Shown piece by piece: positions 23,859 to 37,200 of a stretch of DNA of 64,000 nucleotides. The notes under the pieces are model-generated. The model had not been told where the DNA came from and did not search any database. It saw only the letters and a program-made list of their open reading frames with translations. Origin of the DNA: Pogostemon cablin. Lineage: Eukaryota > Streptophyta > Magnoliopsida > Lamiales > Lamiaceae. Within the stretch, counting starts at the first letter, position 1, and the number at the start of each line of letters is the position of its first letter. The stretch spans positions 36,302,088-36,366,087 of the forward strand of contig CM042955.1 of assembly GCA_023678885.1 (NCBI GenBank), written 5' to 3'. The translations under genes were made by a program, and so were the position numbers.

Positions 23859-24136
23859 CTCCTTCCGTCCAACACTTATGTTCACTTTTTTTTTCGTCCG
23901 TCCCACACTTATCTTCACCACCCGAAAGAGGAAACTTCACATCAATCAACAACTTCAAAAGTTATCTTAATTTCAAAAATATCACTCCCATCTAACACAT
24001 ATAACATACTTTATAATTTATTATTACCTAAAAATACTATAATACTCCTAAAAAGTCAATAAAATTGGTCAAAAAATATATTTTCTTAAACTCCGTATCT
24101 ATAATGTCGGCGAACATAAGTTCGAGACGGAGGGAG
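23859..24136. mobile_element. Stowaway-like MITE, 278 bp
   Basis: The ends CTCCTTCCGTCC and GGACGGAGGGAG-like (inverted) are flanked by TA (23857-23858 and 24137-24138). Subterminal ACACTTATGTTC is mirrored by CGAACATAAGTTC. A fragment of a similar end (GTCGGACGGAGTA) is present at about 23149-23162. Confidence 0.72.
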
Positions 24137-24386
24137 TACATAAGATCATGTACAAAAAAGGGTTGTCATTTGTTCAGCCACAAAACATGAAACGTGCATT
24201 GATGTGCATTTCATACCAATGGATTTTGATAATGGGTCGCGTTAGTTAGACTAAGATCATGTGTTTTGATCGGGTGAGAATTCCCCAAATAGGTGAGTGT
24301 GTTTCCTTGGTTTTGATCGGATCAAAATTGGTGAGAAATTTAGGGAGAGATTTTATGAATAATTATAGAAATTATATATGCCTTTT

Positions 24387-26433
24387 TGTAACACCCTAGT
24401 TTTTTTTAATTCATATTTTTGTAAAATTTTACTTTTAAATAAACCTACTTCTTTTTTTTTATCGGTAAATATTAGTTTTTAGTTCAGGTAGTAGTTAGTA
24501 TACACCAAACACCCTTACTTCCCCTTCTCCAAGCCTCCTTATATCACCTCTCCTAATTCGTTCCCAATAGGAATCGAACCTGAATCTCTCACTTAAGTGA
24601 AGAGCCAAGTAGCCAGGTGGGCTAGCCCACCTGGTTAAATAAACCTACTTCATAATACATAAATGTATTATATCTATTAAGTATAACATGTTTGTATACA
24701 ATAATATAATATAAATTGATTATGTTTATTTATAATAATTAGATAAGATTAGATGATGTATATCCATAATATATAGATATAATTGGATGACGTCTATCCA
24801 TAAGGTTGGATGATGTTTATCTACATAATATAATATAATTAATATAAAATCAAAATAGAGGTAAGGTCAATTTAACTGACTTATATCTATTAACTCCTAT
24901 ACATATACCATTAGGGTGATTGTTGTTTGAAGGGGGGAAAGAGAGAGAGAGAGCGCTTGCAGTCCTAATTTTCTTAGAGACACTTGTAAGATGGGAAATT
25001 TATTTGTCATTTATTTATACTGCTCGTAGTTATATTGTATAGATATGCATGGATTGATTGTGATATTTCACGGATAATGAGTCGCGATATCTTACCAATT
25101 TAATGTTCAAGTGGAATCGTTAAGGGATTCTAAAAAGTTATATTTTCACGAGATATTCAAGTATGTGAGTATTTAGTTTCTTGCGTATACTTATTTAATA
25201 CTTGACGTATATTATTTCTCATTGAGCTGTGATTCGCTCACCCCCTTCCACTCCAATCTCTTTTTAGGTTGAGGTTACGATGGCGTACTGGAGGCGAATG
25301 TGTTACGTAAAAGCTTTTTATATGATTTTAAATAAAATCTTTTGTAATAATTTTAATTTATAATTGTTCACGCCTCTCTTGAGGGTTAATATTTATGAAT
25401 AAAATCTCATGTTTTATTTAATGAAATTGGGTCGTGACAGAGTGGTATAAGAGCAGGTATACAGTTCTGTGGACTTGTATTTTCAAAATAAATATTTACA
25501 ATGATACTCGCTACGCATCCACCTGAGTACGCGCATCAGCTTCAAGGTACATAAGTATTTATTTCATTATTTACATGTTCAGATACCCCAATTCTGTAAA
25601 ATGATAAGTTTGTCTAAATTTCGAGGACGAAATTTTTTTTAGGGGGTAAAATGTAATACCACAGTTTTTTTTAATTCATATTTTTGTAAAATTTACTTTT
25701 TAAAAAAATAGTTCATACATAAATGTATTATATCTTAATTATTAAGTATTACATATTTATCTACAATAATATAATATTATAATTAATATAAAATCAAAAT
25801 AGTGTTAGGTCAATTTAACCGACTTTTATATATAGGGTGATTGCCATTTGAAGTGGCTTGCAGGAAAAAAAAATAAGGAGAGAGAATGGTGATAGAAAGG
25901 GAGAAAGAGAAATAGAAAGGAAAGAATCACGAAGTCGGCTTGCAGTTCTAATGTCCTACAATTTTTAGAGACACTTGTAAGGTGGGGAATTTATTTGTCA
26001 TTTATTTATACTGCTTATAATTAGTTACGTTGTATGAATATGCATGGAGTGATTGTGATTTTTCACGGGTAATGAGTCACGATGTCTTGCCAATTTAATG
26101 TTCAAGTGGAATCGTTAAGGGGTTTTATAAAGATATGTTTTCACAAGATGTTCAAGTATGTGAGTATTTCGTTTCTTCCGTATACATATTTAATATTTGA
26201 CGAATATTGTTTCCTACTGAGCTGTGGTTCGCTCATCACCTTCCACTCCAATCTCCTTTCAGGTTGAGGTTATGACGGCGTACTAGAGGCGGATGCGTTG
26301 CGTAAAAGTTTTTTATTTGATTTTAAATAAAATCTTTTGTAATAATTTTAAATTAATTGTTCACGTCTCTCTTTGAGGGTTAATATTTATGAATAAAATC
26401 TCCTCTTCTATTTAATAAAATTGGGGCGTGATA
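24387..26433 (+). mobile_element. shrunken Ty3/gypsy element: two LTRs with 212-bp interior
   Basis: The left LTR (24387-25439, TGTAACACCC...CGTGACA) and right LTR (25652-26433, TGTAATACC...CGTGATA) share most of their sequence. Between them are only a primer-binding site close to initiator tRNA-Met (25443-25454, TGGTATAAGAGC) and a purine-rich tract with CGAGGACGAAATTTT just before the right LTR (25621-25647). These signatures are typical of Tekay/Del-type chromoviruses. All gag-pol sequence is gone. The flanks CTTTT and CTTGT are a possible imperfect 5-bp duplication. Confidence 0.8.
24452..24634 (-). mobile_element. tRNA-derived SINE in the left gypsy LTR
   Basis: A 183-bp insert is flanked by the 17-bp direct duplication TTAAATAAACCTACTTC (24435-24451 and 24635-24651). 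On the minus strand it begins with a 22-nt perfect palindrome (24613-24634), contains a Pol III box A (TAGCCCACCTGG, 24624-24613) and box B (GGTTCGATTCC, 24580-24570) about 32 bp apart, and ends in a short A tail (T run at 24452-24460). Boxes, spacing, tail and long duplication together identify a SINE mobilised by a LINE. Confidence 0.85.
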
Positions 26434-26750
26434 CTTGTATATAGATTTTTCACATTAATGTCAATATGGACCGGTAGTTTAAGTAATATAAGATATTTTG
26501 TATCTAAAAGTAATTTTTTAAAGTTAGTATACTGTATAGTAATATTAACATATATTTTGTACCTGTTGGCTGCTAATTATTGACGCTTTAATAAATTTTT
26601 AAAAAATCAAATAAACTCTATAAATAAATTACACAAAATTTTAAAATAAAAAAAAATCTTGAAATGTAGATACCATAAGTAAAAAAAAAAAAACGAAATA
26701 GATCTCATAAATTATAAGATAAAAGATAAAATAAATGTGAAGGATGATAC
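26434..26750. other. AT-rich spacer before the Tat element
   Basis: No gene, terminal repeat or array is visible. The last five bases (GATAC) are the left target duplication of the Tat-type element. Confidence 0.6.
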
Positions 26751-27799
26751 TGTAGGCAATTAAAATTTATTGCCTAAATAAATAAAAATGCAGAGGAAAA
26801 TATATTAAGTGTTGATTAAATATTTATTTATTAAGGAATTTAAATAAAATAGTTCCTTAAAATAAATAAATAATTAATTAGTAATTAATATAATTATTTG
26901 AGCCCAAATCCAAGCCAGATGTGCTCAATTTAAATTAATTAGGTTTAATCCAAGACAAGTGGGCCTGATTCAAGTCAACAAACTCCACCAAGTCAAATGC
27001 CTAATTTAATTAAATAGGCCCAAGTCAAATGCCTAATTTAATTAAATAGGCCCAAATCAAATCCTATAGGCTTAATTAAATAGGCTCATATCCAGTCTAG
27101 CAGGCTTAATTAAAGGAAGAAGCCCAACATATCTTTTTGAAGGAGAAAATATCTCTTAAGTGGTTATTTTCTCTACCTATAAATAAGGACCTTCAGTCCT
27201 CATTACAAACACATTCAAGCACCCGAAGACAAGACGCTCTTGAAGAGATCAAGAACACTCAAGGATCTTCGAATCTTCAAGCTCAAAAACACTCGAGGAT
27301 CTTCAAATCTTTGAATCTTCAAGCTCAAGAACACTCGAGGATCTTCAAATCTTCGAATCTTCAAGTCGAAGGCTTCAAGCCAGTCTTCAAGCAGCTTCAA
27401 AGTAACTTCAAGTCAAGAACTGCCTCCGATCAAGGATCAAGGTGCTAAGCCTCTCCGATCCGGCGTTCTTCATCCAGTAAAAATCGTGAGGTCAACGGTG
27501 TTCTACCAAATTGAACGACGTTCTTCACAACAAATCTTCAAGTCAACGTTCGATCCGAACAGAGGCTCGACGCCTCCGGATAAATGTTTTAAAGCTTCAA
27601 GTCCCGAACCCGAGCTCGGACAAGCTTCATCCGAAGATCCGACTCAGAAGGTTGGTAAAAGTCAAGAAAGTCAACTCAAGAGAGGAATCAGAGGATAAAT
27701 AGAAGCTGTTCACTAAAATTCTCAAGTTCAATCCACATCGGATTTTCATTGTAATTTCTTTTGTGTTTATTATTTAATAAATACGAATTTGTTGTTACA
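26751..27799 (+). repeat. 5' LTR of the Tat-type element
   Basis: 1049 bp with TG...CA ends. It contains a TATA box (27178-27185), a direct repeat of a TAATTTAATTAAATAGGCCC-type unit at about 26988-27060, and two to three copies of a 38-40-bp unit rich in GATCTTC and TTCAAG at 27240-27365. Compared with the 3' LTR it lacks two copies of a roughly 40-bp unit. Confidence 0.92.
27178..27185 (+). promoter_or_regulatory. LTR TATA box
   Basis: TATAAATA, conserved at 61205-61212 in the 3' LTR. Transcripts would be expected to begin around 27205-27215, setting the U3/R border. Confidence 0.65.
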
Positions 27800-27801
27800 A
27801 A

Positions 27802-27821
27802 TTTTGGCACGCCCGGTGGGA
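27802..27821 (+). other. primer-binding site of the Tat-type element
   Basis: TTTTGGCACGCCCGGTGGGA follows the LTR end by two bases, as expected for a PBS. It is not the initiator-Met type; I cannot name the tRNA with confidence. Confidence 0.7.
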
Positions 27822-27863
27822 CAGTTTCTACCTCTCATCTCCTCTTCACATAAGTAAAGTAAA

Positions 27864-30800
27864 ATGACTCCACTAAGAGTCAAAGTCAACAGATCAGCTT
27901 CTTTCTCCAGGTTTTCGGGAATACGAGTTGAAGACGTTTATGTTACAACCCGAAGCATGTCAAAGATGGCATGATCTGAAGCCTCTTCAGAGAGAAATTC
28001 TTCAGTTGGAGTTACCTCTAGAGTAATACCATATGATGATAAAAATGAGGAGAGCGATTCAGCTGGCTCAACTCCTATACTTGAAGAAGAAGGTTCATCG
28101 TCTGATTCATCCATAGCCTCAACTATGGCTATAAACACTTCATCTGTCGAAGAACAGTTGGCAAGTTTAACTGAATCTGTTGCTGCACTTGCCAAACAGA
28201 ACCAAGAACAAAGTACTTTGATTTTCAAACTAATGGAGAAAATGGCTGGTACTGAAACTAGCCATGCAAACGAAAAGCAAGATGAAGATGCTAAAAATGA
28301 AGTAGATGAGTCTGCGAAGCGTCAGTCGATGGGGAAAAGGGTGATTGAAGAAGAATTGAACATCTCCCATGATGGAATGGTTCCTATCAGCCAGCTAAAA
28401 AGCATTATACTTGGCACAATGAAGGACCAATTCGAAGAGAGCTCTAAACCTTCATTCGCTTATGCTAAGCCTTATACTAGGAGGGTTGGCAACTTGAGGA
28501 TGCCACCTAACTATCAACCCCCCAAGTTCCAACAGTTTGATGGCAAAGGTAATCCAAGGCAACATATAGCACATTTCATAGAAACGTGCAATGATGCTGG
28601 CACTCACGGAGATCATATGGTGAGACAATTCGTTCGCTCTCTGAAGGGAAATGCTTTTGAATGGTACACCGACTTGGAGACTGATTCTATAGACAGTTGG
28701 GATCAGATGGAATATCAATTCCTTAACCGTTTCTATAGTACTAGGAGGACGGTTAGCATGATAGAGTTGACTAACACCCGTCAGTTAAAAGAAGAGCCAG
28801 TAATTGAGTACATTAATCGATGGAGAAATTTGAGCCTAAACTGTAAAGATCGATTGTCTGAAGTTTCTGGCATTGAGATGTGCACAGCAGGAATGCAATG
28901 GAACCTTCGTTACATACTTCAAGGGATTAAGCCTAAAACCTTTGAAGACTTGGCCACAAGAGCTCACGACATGGAGCTAAGTATGGGGATAAGTGGAGTT
29001 GTAGAACCACCGATTCCTGGATCCTACAAGTATAAAGAAAAGCAAGAGGCAAGGAAAGGGGGCAAACCCTACAACAAATCTTCCGAAAAAGGGTCTATGG
29101 CAACAAATGCATCAACTGTCAAGTTCCGAAGGAATGAGAATGAAAAAGATGATAAAGTGAAGAATGAGTCCCAAGAAAGGGGGCAAAGAAGATTGACCTT
29201 GAAAGAAATGCAAGAAAGGAAGTACCCATTCCTTGATTCGGATGTCCCAGGCATACTCGATGATCTGCTCAAAGATAAACTTATCGAGCTTCCTGAAATG
29301 AAGCGACCAGAAGAAGCGGGTCAAACGGACAATCTGAAATACTGCAAGTATCATAGACTGGTGGGACATTCTATCAAAGATTGTTTTGTCTTTAAAGACA
29401 AAGTTATTCGATTGGTTGAGCAAGGGAAGATCTTTCTAGATGAAGATGCAACTGCAAACTCTACTTCTGCAGACGGTGGAAATAATTATTCATGCCATAT
29501 GGCAGGCGAAGCTGTTGTGCCTAAAGTTGAAAGCAAGGCCCATGCTATGAAGATTACCTTCACTGAGAAAGACTTACTGCTCGGTTCACAATCTCACAAC
29601 CGATCCTTGTTCGTAGCTGGTTGCACTCAAGAGCAAAGGGTGAATCGAATACTGATTGATGGAGGTTCAGCGGTCAATATCCTACCTCTAATGACGTTGA
29701 AAAAGTTAGGGATTTCAACAGATGAACTTGGCAGTAGCCGATTGACGATTCATAGGTTCAATCAAGAGGGCCAGAGAACACTTGGTACGATAGTCATGAA
29801 CTTAATAATAGATGAGATGGCCTCAACAGTTCTGTTTCATGTCATTGATGCTAAAACATCATATAACATGCTCTTGGGGCGCCCATGGTTGCATGAAAAT
29901 AGAGTGATTCCTTCTACGCTGCATCAGTGCTTCAAATACTGCGATGGAGGTAACATAAAGAAGGTACTCGGTGATGAAAAGCCATTTACTGAAGCAGAGT
30001 CATACTTTGCAGACGCTAGATATTTTCTGAAAAGTAGCAAGGCCGATAAGCAAGAAGGAACTTCATCACAAGATAAAGATGATGATAAACAAGAAAAAGA
30101 GAATGCATATGATGTTTCATCCACACAGTCTAATGAAAGTAAACAGTTGATCAAAACTGTAGAAGGGTTGACACTACCCCTGACTAAGGTTGACGCTGAG
30201 AAGCCCTCTCCCCCTCCACTCAAAGGATTCACTCGCCCAACTCAAGGGGCTAAAACTGAGCACAGAGATGTGTTTGAGGCGGCAGTTTCCAAATCGTATA
30301 GCCCACAAGCTTACAAACTTCTTGTGAAAGCTGGTTATGACCCTCAAGAAAAAGGTGCGGCAAATGAACTGTCTCATAAGACTCCTAGTAGAACCACCCA
30401 AGAGAAATTGAAGAGTAATGGCCGTACTTCCAAGTATACTAGAACAGGTATAGGATATGTTCCGCAAAAACCTGTTCGCATTGCGATAAAGAGGGCAAAC
30501 ACAAACTACATCACTGAAGATGAAATTCTCTCTGAAGAAGAGGAGTCTCATGAGGAAGATAGAAAGACAGAAAGAATCTCAGTATTCGAGAGACTCAAAC
30601 CAGCTGGAGCTAAAAGGACTACCAAGTTCCCAAGTTTCCCAATGATACATAGTCGGATCCCATCTCGCATGAAAAGACGACATTTCCTGACTATATCATG
30701 TGGCACAATGTTGAAAGCTAAGAAACGAACAATAATCTTCACCCGAAGTGAAGAAGATGATCGTGAAAGTGTAGGCTCATCAGATGTTGTTCATTCCATC

Positions 30801-32840
30801 ATCATGCAAACATATCTACAAAGTACAGAAAGAGATCTACAAAGCAAGATCGTCGAGATAAGGAGAGATGGCTATGAAGTGGGGAGCATTGTTAAAGTGG
30901 GAGAGAATGAACAAGTTGGGTCCAACCCACGTTTTCGAAGGCAAGAATTCTTGGAACAAGTTGCCACGGTGAATCATATCACTATACGAGAGGAGACCTC
31001 AACCGAAGAGGAAGACGCTGATGATGCTCCTCCGGAATTTGAAGAGGGTGTCAAATCCACTGTTGATCAAATGAAGGAGATTAATTTGGGTGATGATAAC
31101 GATCCACGTCCAACCTATATAAGTGCTTCATTGACAGCTAGTGAAGAAAGAGCTTACATTGAGCTTCTTCAAGAGTTTAGAGACGTGTTCGCTTGGTCAT
31201 TCAAGGAGATGCCCGGATTAGATCCAAAAGTGGCAGTTCATCAATTAGCGGTAAAGGAAGGAGCTAAGCCAGTTAAGCAGATGCAGCGTCGATTTCGACC
31301 AGAGCTGGTTCCATTGATTGAAGCTGAGGTTAATAAGCTCCTTGAAACGGGAAAGATACAAGAAGTCAAGTATCCCACTTGGCTCTCTAACATTGTGCCA
31401 GTAAGGAAGACAAATGGGCAGCTTAGAGTGTGTGTTGACTTCCGTGACTTAAACTTGGCATGCCCAAAAGATGATTTTCCACTACCAATCATAGAACTTA
31501 TGATTGATGCAACGACCGGGCATGAAGTGCTTTCATTTATGGATGGATCATCTGGTTACAATCAAATTAGCCTAGCTCCGGAAGATCAAGAGAAAACAGC
31601 CTTCCGCACTCCTAAAGGAATATACTGCTATAATGTTATGCCGTTTGGCTTGAGGAATGCTGGCGCTACGTATCAACGAGCTATGCAAAAGATATTCGAC
31701 GACATGCTTCATAAGAATGTCGAATGTTATGTGGATGACATTGTAGTGAAATCAAAGAAGAAAAAGGATCATCTTAAGGATCTAAGGCAAATATTTGAGC
31801 ATCTCAGGAAATTTCAACTCAAGATGAACCCGCTTAAGTGCGCATTCGGAGTCTCTTCTGGTAAGTTCCTTGGATTCGTTGTCCGACATCGTGGTATTGA
31901 GATTGACAAAGCAAAGATAGATGCAATCATGAAGATGCAGGTACCCCGAAATATACATGAGCTTAAGAGTTTGCAAGGAAAATTGGCATACTTAAGAAGA
32001 TTCATATCAAACCTAGCTGGCAGGTGCCAACCATTCAGTCATCTTATGAAGAAGGGCAGCCCATTTGAATGGGATGAAGCTTGCACTAATGCCTTTAACA
32101 GCATTAAAGCATATTTGATGAAGCCGCCAGTATTGGTCGCCCCGATAGTCGGACGTCCATTAATTCTCTACATATCTGCTTAAGAAATATCAGTTGGAGC
32201 TCTACTTGCACAAAATAATGATGAAGGAAAGGAGTGTGCATTGTACTATTTGAGTAGAACAATGACCCCAAATGAGTTAAAATACTCACCAATTGAAAAG
32301 ATTTGTCTAGCTCTCATCTTTGCAATTCAGAAGTTAAGACACTACTTTCAAGCTCATACTGTTTACTTGGTCTCAAAGGCCAACCCATTAAAATTCGTCA
32401 TGTCGAAACCAGTGCTCTCTGATAGGCTTGCAAGGTGGTATCTTCAATTGCAGCAATTTGATATTATATATGTCCCTCAAAAGGCAGTGAAAGGGCAAGT
32501 ATTGGTGGATTTCTTAGCTGATCATCCCATGCCTGCAGAATGGGAGTTATCTGATGATCTCCCCGATGAAGATATATTGGCTATTGAAATCACTCCTCCT
32601 TGGAAGATGTATTTCGATGGAGCTGCTCACAGAGAAGGAGCCGGCGCAGGAGTGGTATTTGTGACCTCAGATGGAGAAGTTCTGCCATACTCCTTCAATC
32701 TAACTGAAAATTGCTCTAACAATGTAGCCGAATATCAAGCTCTTATACTTGGTCTGGAGATGCCAGTAGATGTAAAACAACGACACCTGAAGGTATATGG
32801 AGATTCGTTGTTAATAATCAACCAGCTGCTTGGCTTATAT
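27864..32840 (+). pseudogene. Tat-type gag-pol, first part (gag to second RNase H)
   Basis: One frame opens at ATG 27864, meets a TGA at 27972-27974, and is then open from ATG 28125 to a TAA at 32181-32183 (1352 residues). It continues in the same frame to 32840, where copia insertion A cuts it. Counting from 28125: gag domain about residues 125-285, a Cys/His segment (CKYHRLVGHSIKDC) near 407, protease with LIDGGS near 510, and RT about 1075-1270 with an intact YVDD (31728-31739). After the TAA come the ordinary RNase H (32184-32530) and a second, plant-type RNase H (from about 32601, YFDGAAHREGAG and NVAEYQAL). The dual RNase H places it in the Tat lineage. Only two nonsense codons in about 5 kb suggest modest age. 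Confidence 0.92.
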
Positions 32841-34229
32841 TGTTGGCATTCGATCATTTGGTTAACGTGAACCGTTAGCATACCATGCGTTTCTAATATC
32901 ACAGCGGAAGCAATAAATCATAGAAACGATTACCGTTCACCAGGGTATGTTGATGAAGATTGATTCTCGCAGGCAGCCTGCGCAGTCCCACGAGAATGGC
33001 CATACCTTCCACGTCTAATGTCGGAATTGAGTGATCTTTGCGTTCAGATGATCCTCTTTTCGACGGCTTTCCGTCAGTATATTGATCATTAAATTCTCAG
33101 TACTATACGAATTTATACAAATTTCGCAAGGTCGCGGACAGCAGCAGCAAACTACCTTCTGATCTTCTGCTGTATGTCCCAAGTCCGATCTCGACGTCGT
33201 GTGGGCGACGATCTACGAGACCTCCTCAATCTGCTCTCAACCCTCATCACACGTGAATAATCAATTAGATTAGATTTTCAGATAAGCTGAGGTGACTTAT
33301 ATACATGGGCTACAGCAGGGACCAGGAGGAGAAATTGGGTTGGGCCTCCATTGGGCTTAAGTATCCAAGCTTAGCCCAAAGCTTATACTTAAGTCCAATA
33401 ATAATAATATATTCCACTAAAATATTATTATTGCACTACCGTACCAATCCCAAAATTACGTTTTGGGTTCCTTCTTATTATGAGTCAATTATTCTCCCCA
33501 TGTTTAAGATATACAATGTCCATTAATTAATTAAGTTACTGACAACCCAATTAATTAATATCTCATCCAAGAGTAGTACCACTCAACCTTATTATCATGC
33601 CGGAATAAATTCCACCTGCAGGGTTTACATGATAATCCTTATGAGCTCCTCAAGGGGACATCATCAACCTATGATGGACACGGATTCCTTCTACAATCAA
33701 CAGCACACCATAGAGACAGCACTACTTCCCAACTCATCGAGTTTGTTGATTTAATTACATGTAAATCTCACCCATTGATGAATCAAAGAAATACATACTG
33801 CCCTACGTGTCGAGGTTATTGTATAGGGATTAAGAGCACGAACTTCCATAATAACTGAGATCAAGTTCTCCTATAAGTCAGTATAAGTCGAACAATCTCA
33901 AGCGGTCCTGCTCAATACACACAAGCGCACTAATGTGATTCTATAGCCAAGACAAGCTAATACCAAACCACACTACAACCATCCCGATAGAGAGTCCCCG
34001 TCTATTTCGGTTGTGAGCATCAGTTTATACTTTATAAGGAAACCGATAATATGATCTTCCGCGTGTTGTCGCACAACATATTATCTACAGTATAAAGTAA
34101 GTGGACTATTGCATCGAACATATAAATAAATTATAAGATGCAATCATTTGATCATATGATTCTCATTTCAAATTAATTGTTACAATATTATTCATACAAA
34201 AAGCTAGACTTTTAGTATACAATCCAACA
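32841..34229 (-). repeat. LTR of copia A (3' LTR on its own strand)
   Basis: 1389 bp; on the minus strand it starts TGTTGGATTGTATAC and ends AATGCCAACA. A TATATAAG box lies at about 33296-33303 on the minus strand. A polypurine tract (AAGTGGGAGAT on the minus strand) adjoins it at 34230-34240. Confidence 0.9.
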
Positions 34230-37200
34230 ATCTCCCACTTATACTAAAAGACTATGCTGTCATGTCTTCTGCCATACATCTGATTTCCACTCCCACTACA
34301 CGACCATCAAAAGCTCTCGCCTTAAGGTCCTTGTAAATGGATTTACTAGGTCATCATCCAATGCAATCTAGGCGACAACAACCTTCCCCTCATCATACGA
34401 TTTCTCGTAATAGGTGGTACTTGCACTCCATGTGTTTAATTGCCTTATGGGCTCGTGATTCCTTCAAGTTTGCAACTGCACCAATATCATCAATATAAAT
34501 TGTGATATCCTTGGACAAACTTAGAAACACTTCGAAGTCCATCTTGAAGTTTCTAGAGTCATACAGATACTTTGGCTGCCTCATAGGCTCCAATTTATCA
34601 TCTTTCCATGATGGAGTCCGGAGTCTAAAATATATTTCTATATAACACTCCTCCACATTATCACTCAACTTCCAAAAATTAAACGCATAACCTTTGAGGT
34701 AGATTTACTGTCGTCCCTATCTGATTTGAAAAATCTGAATCTATGTAACCCATAAGAATCAGTGAATCTGTTCGGTAAGCCCACATATAGTTTCTAGTCC
34801 TTTTTAGGTACAAAAGTATATGTCTTACCACAGTTCATCATTCTTATTTCGGGTTACGTTGATACCCACTGTTCATGCCATCGGCAAAACAGATATCCAA
34901 TCTCGTGCATAGCATTTCTTAGATTAAGCTTCCTCATTTGCCGAAGCATAAGGAACCGCTTTCATCTTCTTTATCTACTTTTGTGTCACAAGACACATTC
35001 ACTTAGATAAATTCACATGCTAAACGAGTAAGGATCGTATCATTATATGAAACTTGAGATAAGCATAACATCCTTTCTTGTGATCCGTATTACCGTGATC
35101 AAAAGGATATTTTTGCTCTTCTTAAGTCCTTCATCTCATACCGCTTTATCAACCATACCCATACGCCCGAAAATACTCTTTCATTGTCTCCAATGAGCAA
35201 GATACTATCTACGTATAGTACAAGAAATACCACCACGTTTCCATCACTCTTTTCAATACACAAGACCCATCCGATCATTGATTAGATCCATGTCACTGGA
35301 TTACCTCATCAAAACAGATGTTTAATGATCTTGCAGCTTGTTTTAGTCCATTAATGGACACTTTTAAGCTCACTATCACAATGCTCTTAGCTCTTTGCAA
35401 TGAATCACTCTGGTTGCTTCACATAGATGTTTCCCTTAAGACTTCCAATCAGGAAAGCTGTCTCGACATCTATTTGCTATCCCTCATATTTCATATGAGT
35501 AGCAACAAATAAAAGAGTCCTGATCAACTTAGGCATAGCTACCGGTGAACAGGTTTTCTCATAATCGAACCCTTTCTTTCTGAGTATACCTTTTCGCAAC
35601 AAGCTTGCTTCCAAGATTTTCACATTATTCTATGATCCTCTTTTATTCTTGCATGCCCGCTTCCAATGGCTTTTACGCCATTTAGCGGTTCAACAAGCAT
35701 CCAGACCTAATTTAAAATACATCGATTCTATTTTAATATTCATTGCACTTACTAAGATTCCGCATTTTAATTTTGTAGTGCATCGTCGTATCCCTGGGAT
35801 AATACCATGTTTACTAAGGATCAAGTCTTACGACTTTCCCAAAACATGTATCTCACAGGTTGTCGAATAATCCTCCCACTGCGACAAGGCACTATATGTA
35901 ATTGTGTATCAGACGTGACACGCATTGCAGTTTACCTTGTGGTATATCCTATTGTACACTTGGTACTTATACTTTGTGTTTTCTTCTCACTACCTTTAGA
36001 ACAACTCATACATGGGTTTGTGATTTATTACATAGTCCCTTTCCAAAAATCTAGTGTTTGTGTTAACAATCACCCTTCGATCTTTTAGACTAAATAAATC
36101 ACCTTCATTTTTATAGCATATCCCACAAACAGACAAACATTCAAATGAATTACTGTTTCTAGGGCTTATCCATAAAATGAATTAAGTAATTCCAAATAAT
36201 TCATCATCTATCTAATCATTACCATAAGAGTCTTATTCCTTCTATCCACCACACCATTCAGCTGGGGCATGCCCGGTGTAGACCACTTGAGATTTAATCT
36301 CAATCTCTGATTAATAGTTCCTAATTATCCTAAGAGGTACTCGTAATGACGATTAAATCGTCATTACTTGATATATTTTCCATGATGCTTTACTGTACCA
36401 ATCTTGTAATTCTTGAATAAATCAAAGAATTTAGAGATGCAGTGCATCAAATAAATATATCGGTATCTAGAATAATCTTTGATTATTCATAACCACCTCT
36501 CGCCTAGATAATATTAGGTCCGCTTGAATCAGAATGAACCAATTCCAACATATATATCTTTGGCTCTACACCCCTTTATCTTGAAAAGGTAATTAATTAT
36601 TTTTACTTCCAAGTAAGACTCGCAAGTCCGATAGTTTCCACTTCAGATAAACCTTACGGTCCATCTGCTATCAACTTTTGAGTCCTACTCAAGTAAAATG
36701 ATCTAATCTTAGACGCCAAATGCATGTTTAGTTCATCTCCGAAGGTTACTTTCTCTTACTAAGATCAGAAGATGCATTATTAATTACTATTTGTTGCATC
36801 TGTGGAATATACATGATTTAAGAGTATACAAATTGTCCATCAACGTACCATAACAGATTACAACTCTATCCTTCATTATAATGACCATGTCATTTAAATG
36901 AAATGGAGTATCCATCTATTAGTGCATAGAAACCGAAATCAAATTCTTTCTATGAAAACGTAAGTAAAGACAATTTTACAAAATCAAACGTTTATTCATA
37001 TCGTAAGATAAATAAACAACTCCCACTGCAATAGCCACTAGTCTTGTAGTTTACTCATGTCATAACAATCTTATACTCACTTAGTAATGAACATTCAGTG
37101 ATTCCAGTATCTACACACTTCGTGTCAGTAGATGCCATCACTAATCATGTTTAAACAACTAGTAAGTAAGATTCTATCCTTGTTCACTCCTTTTATGAAA

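Noticed and set aside
27137..27448. ORFs inside the Tat LTRs (also 27486-27702 and 61267-61725)
   Set aside because: They lie in LTR sequence with internal tandem repeats (FKSSNLQ-type translations); no independent coding evidence.
33305..33526. 73-codon ORF repeated at 33305, 40103 and 52252-52031
   Set aside because: It lies within the LTRs of copia A and C, opposite to the element strand, so its repetition only reflects LTR copies.
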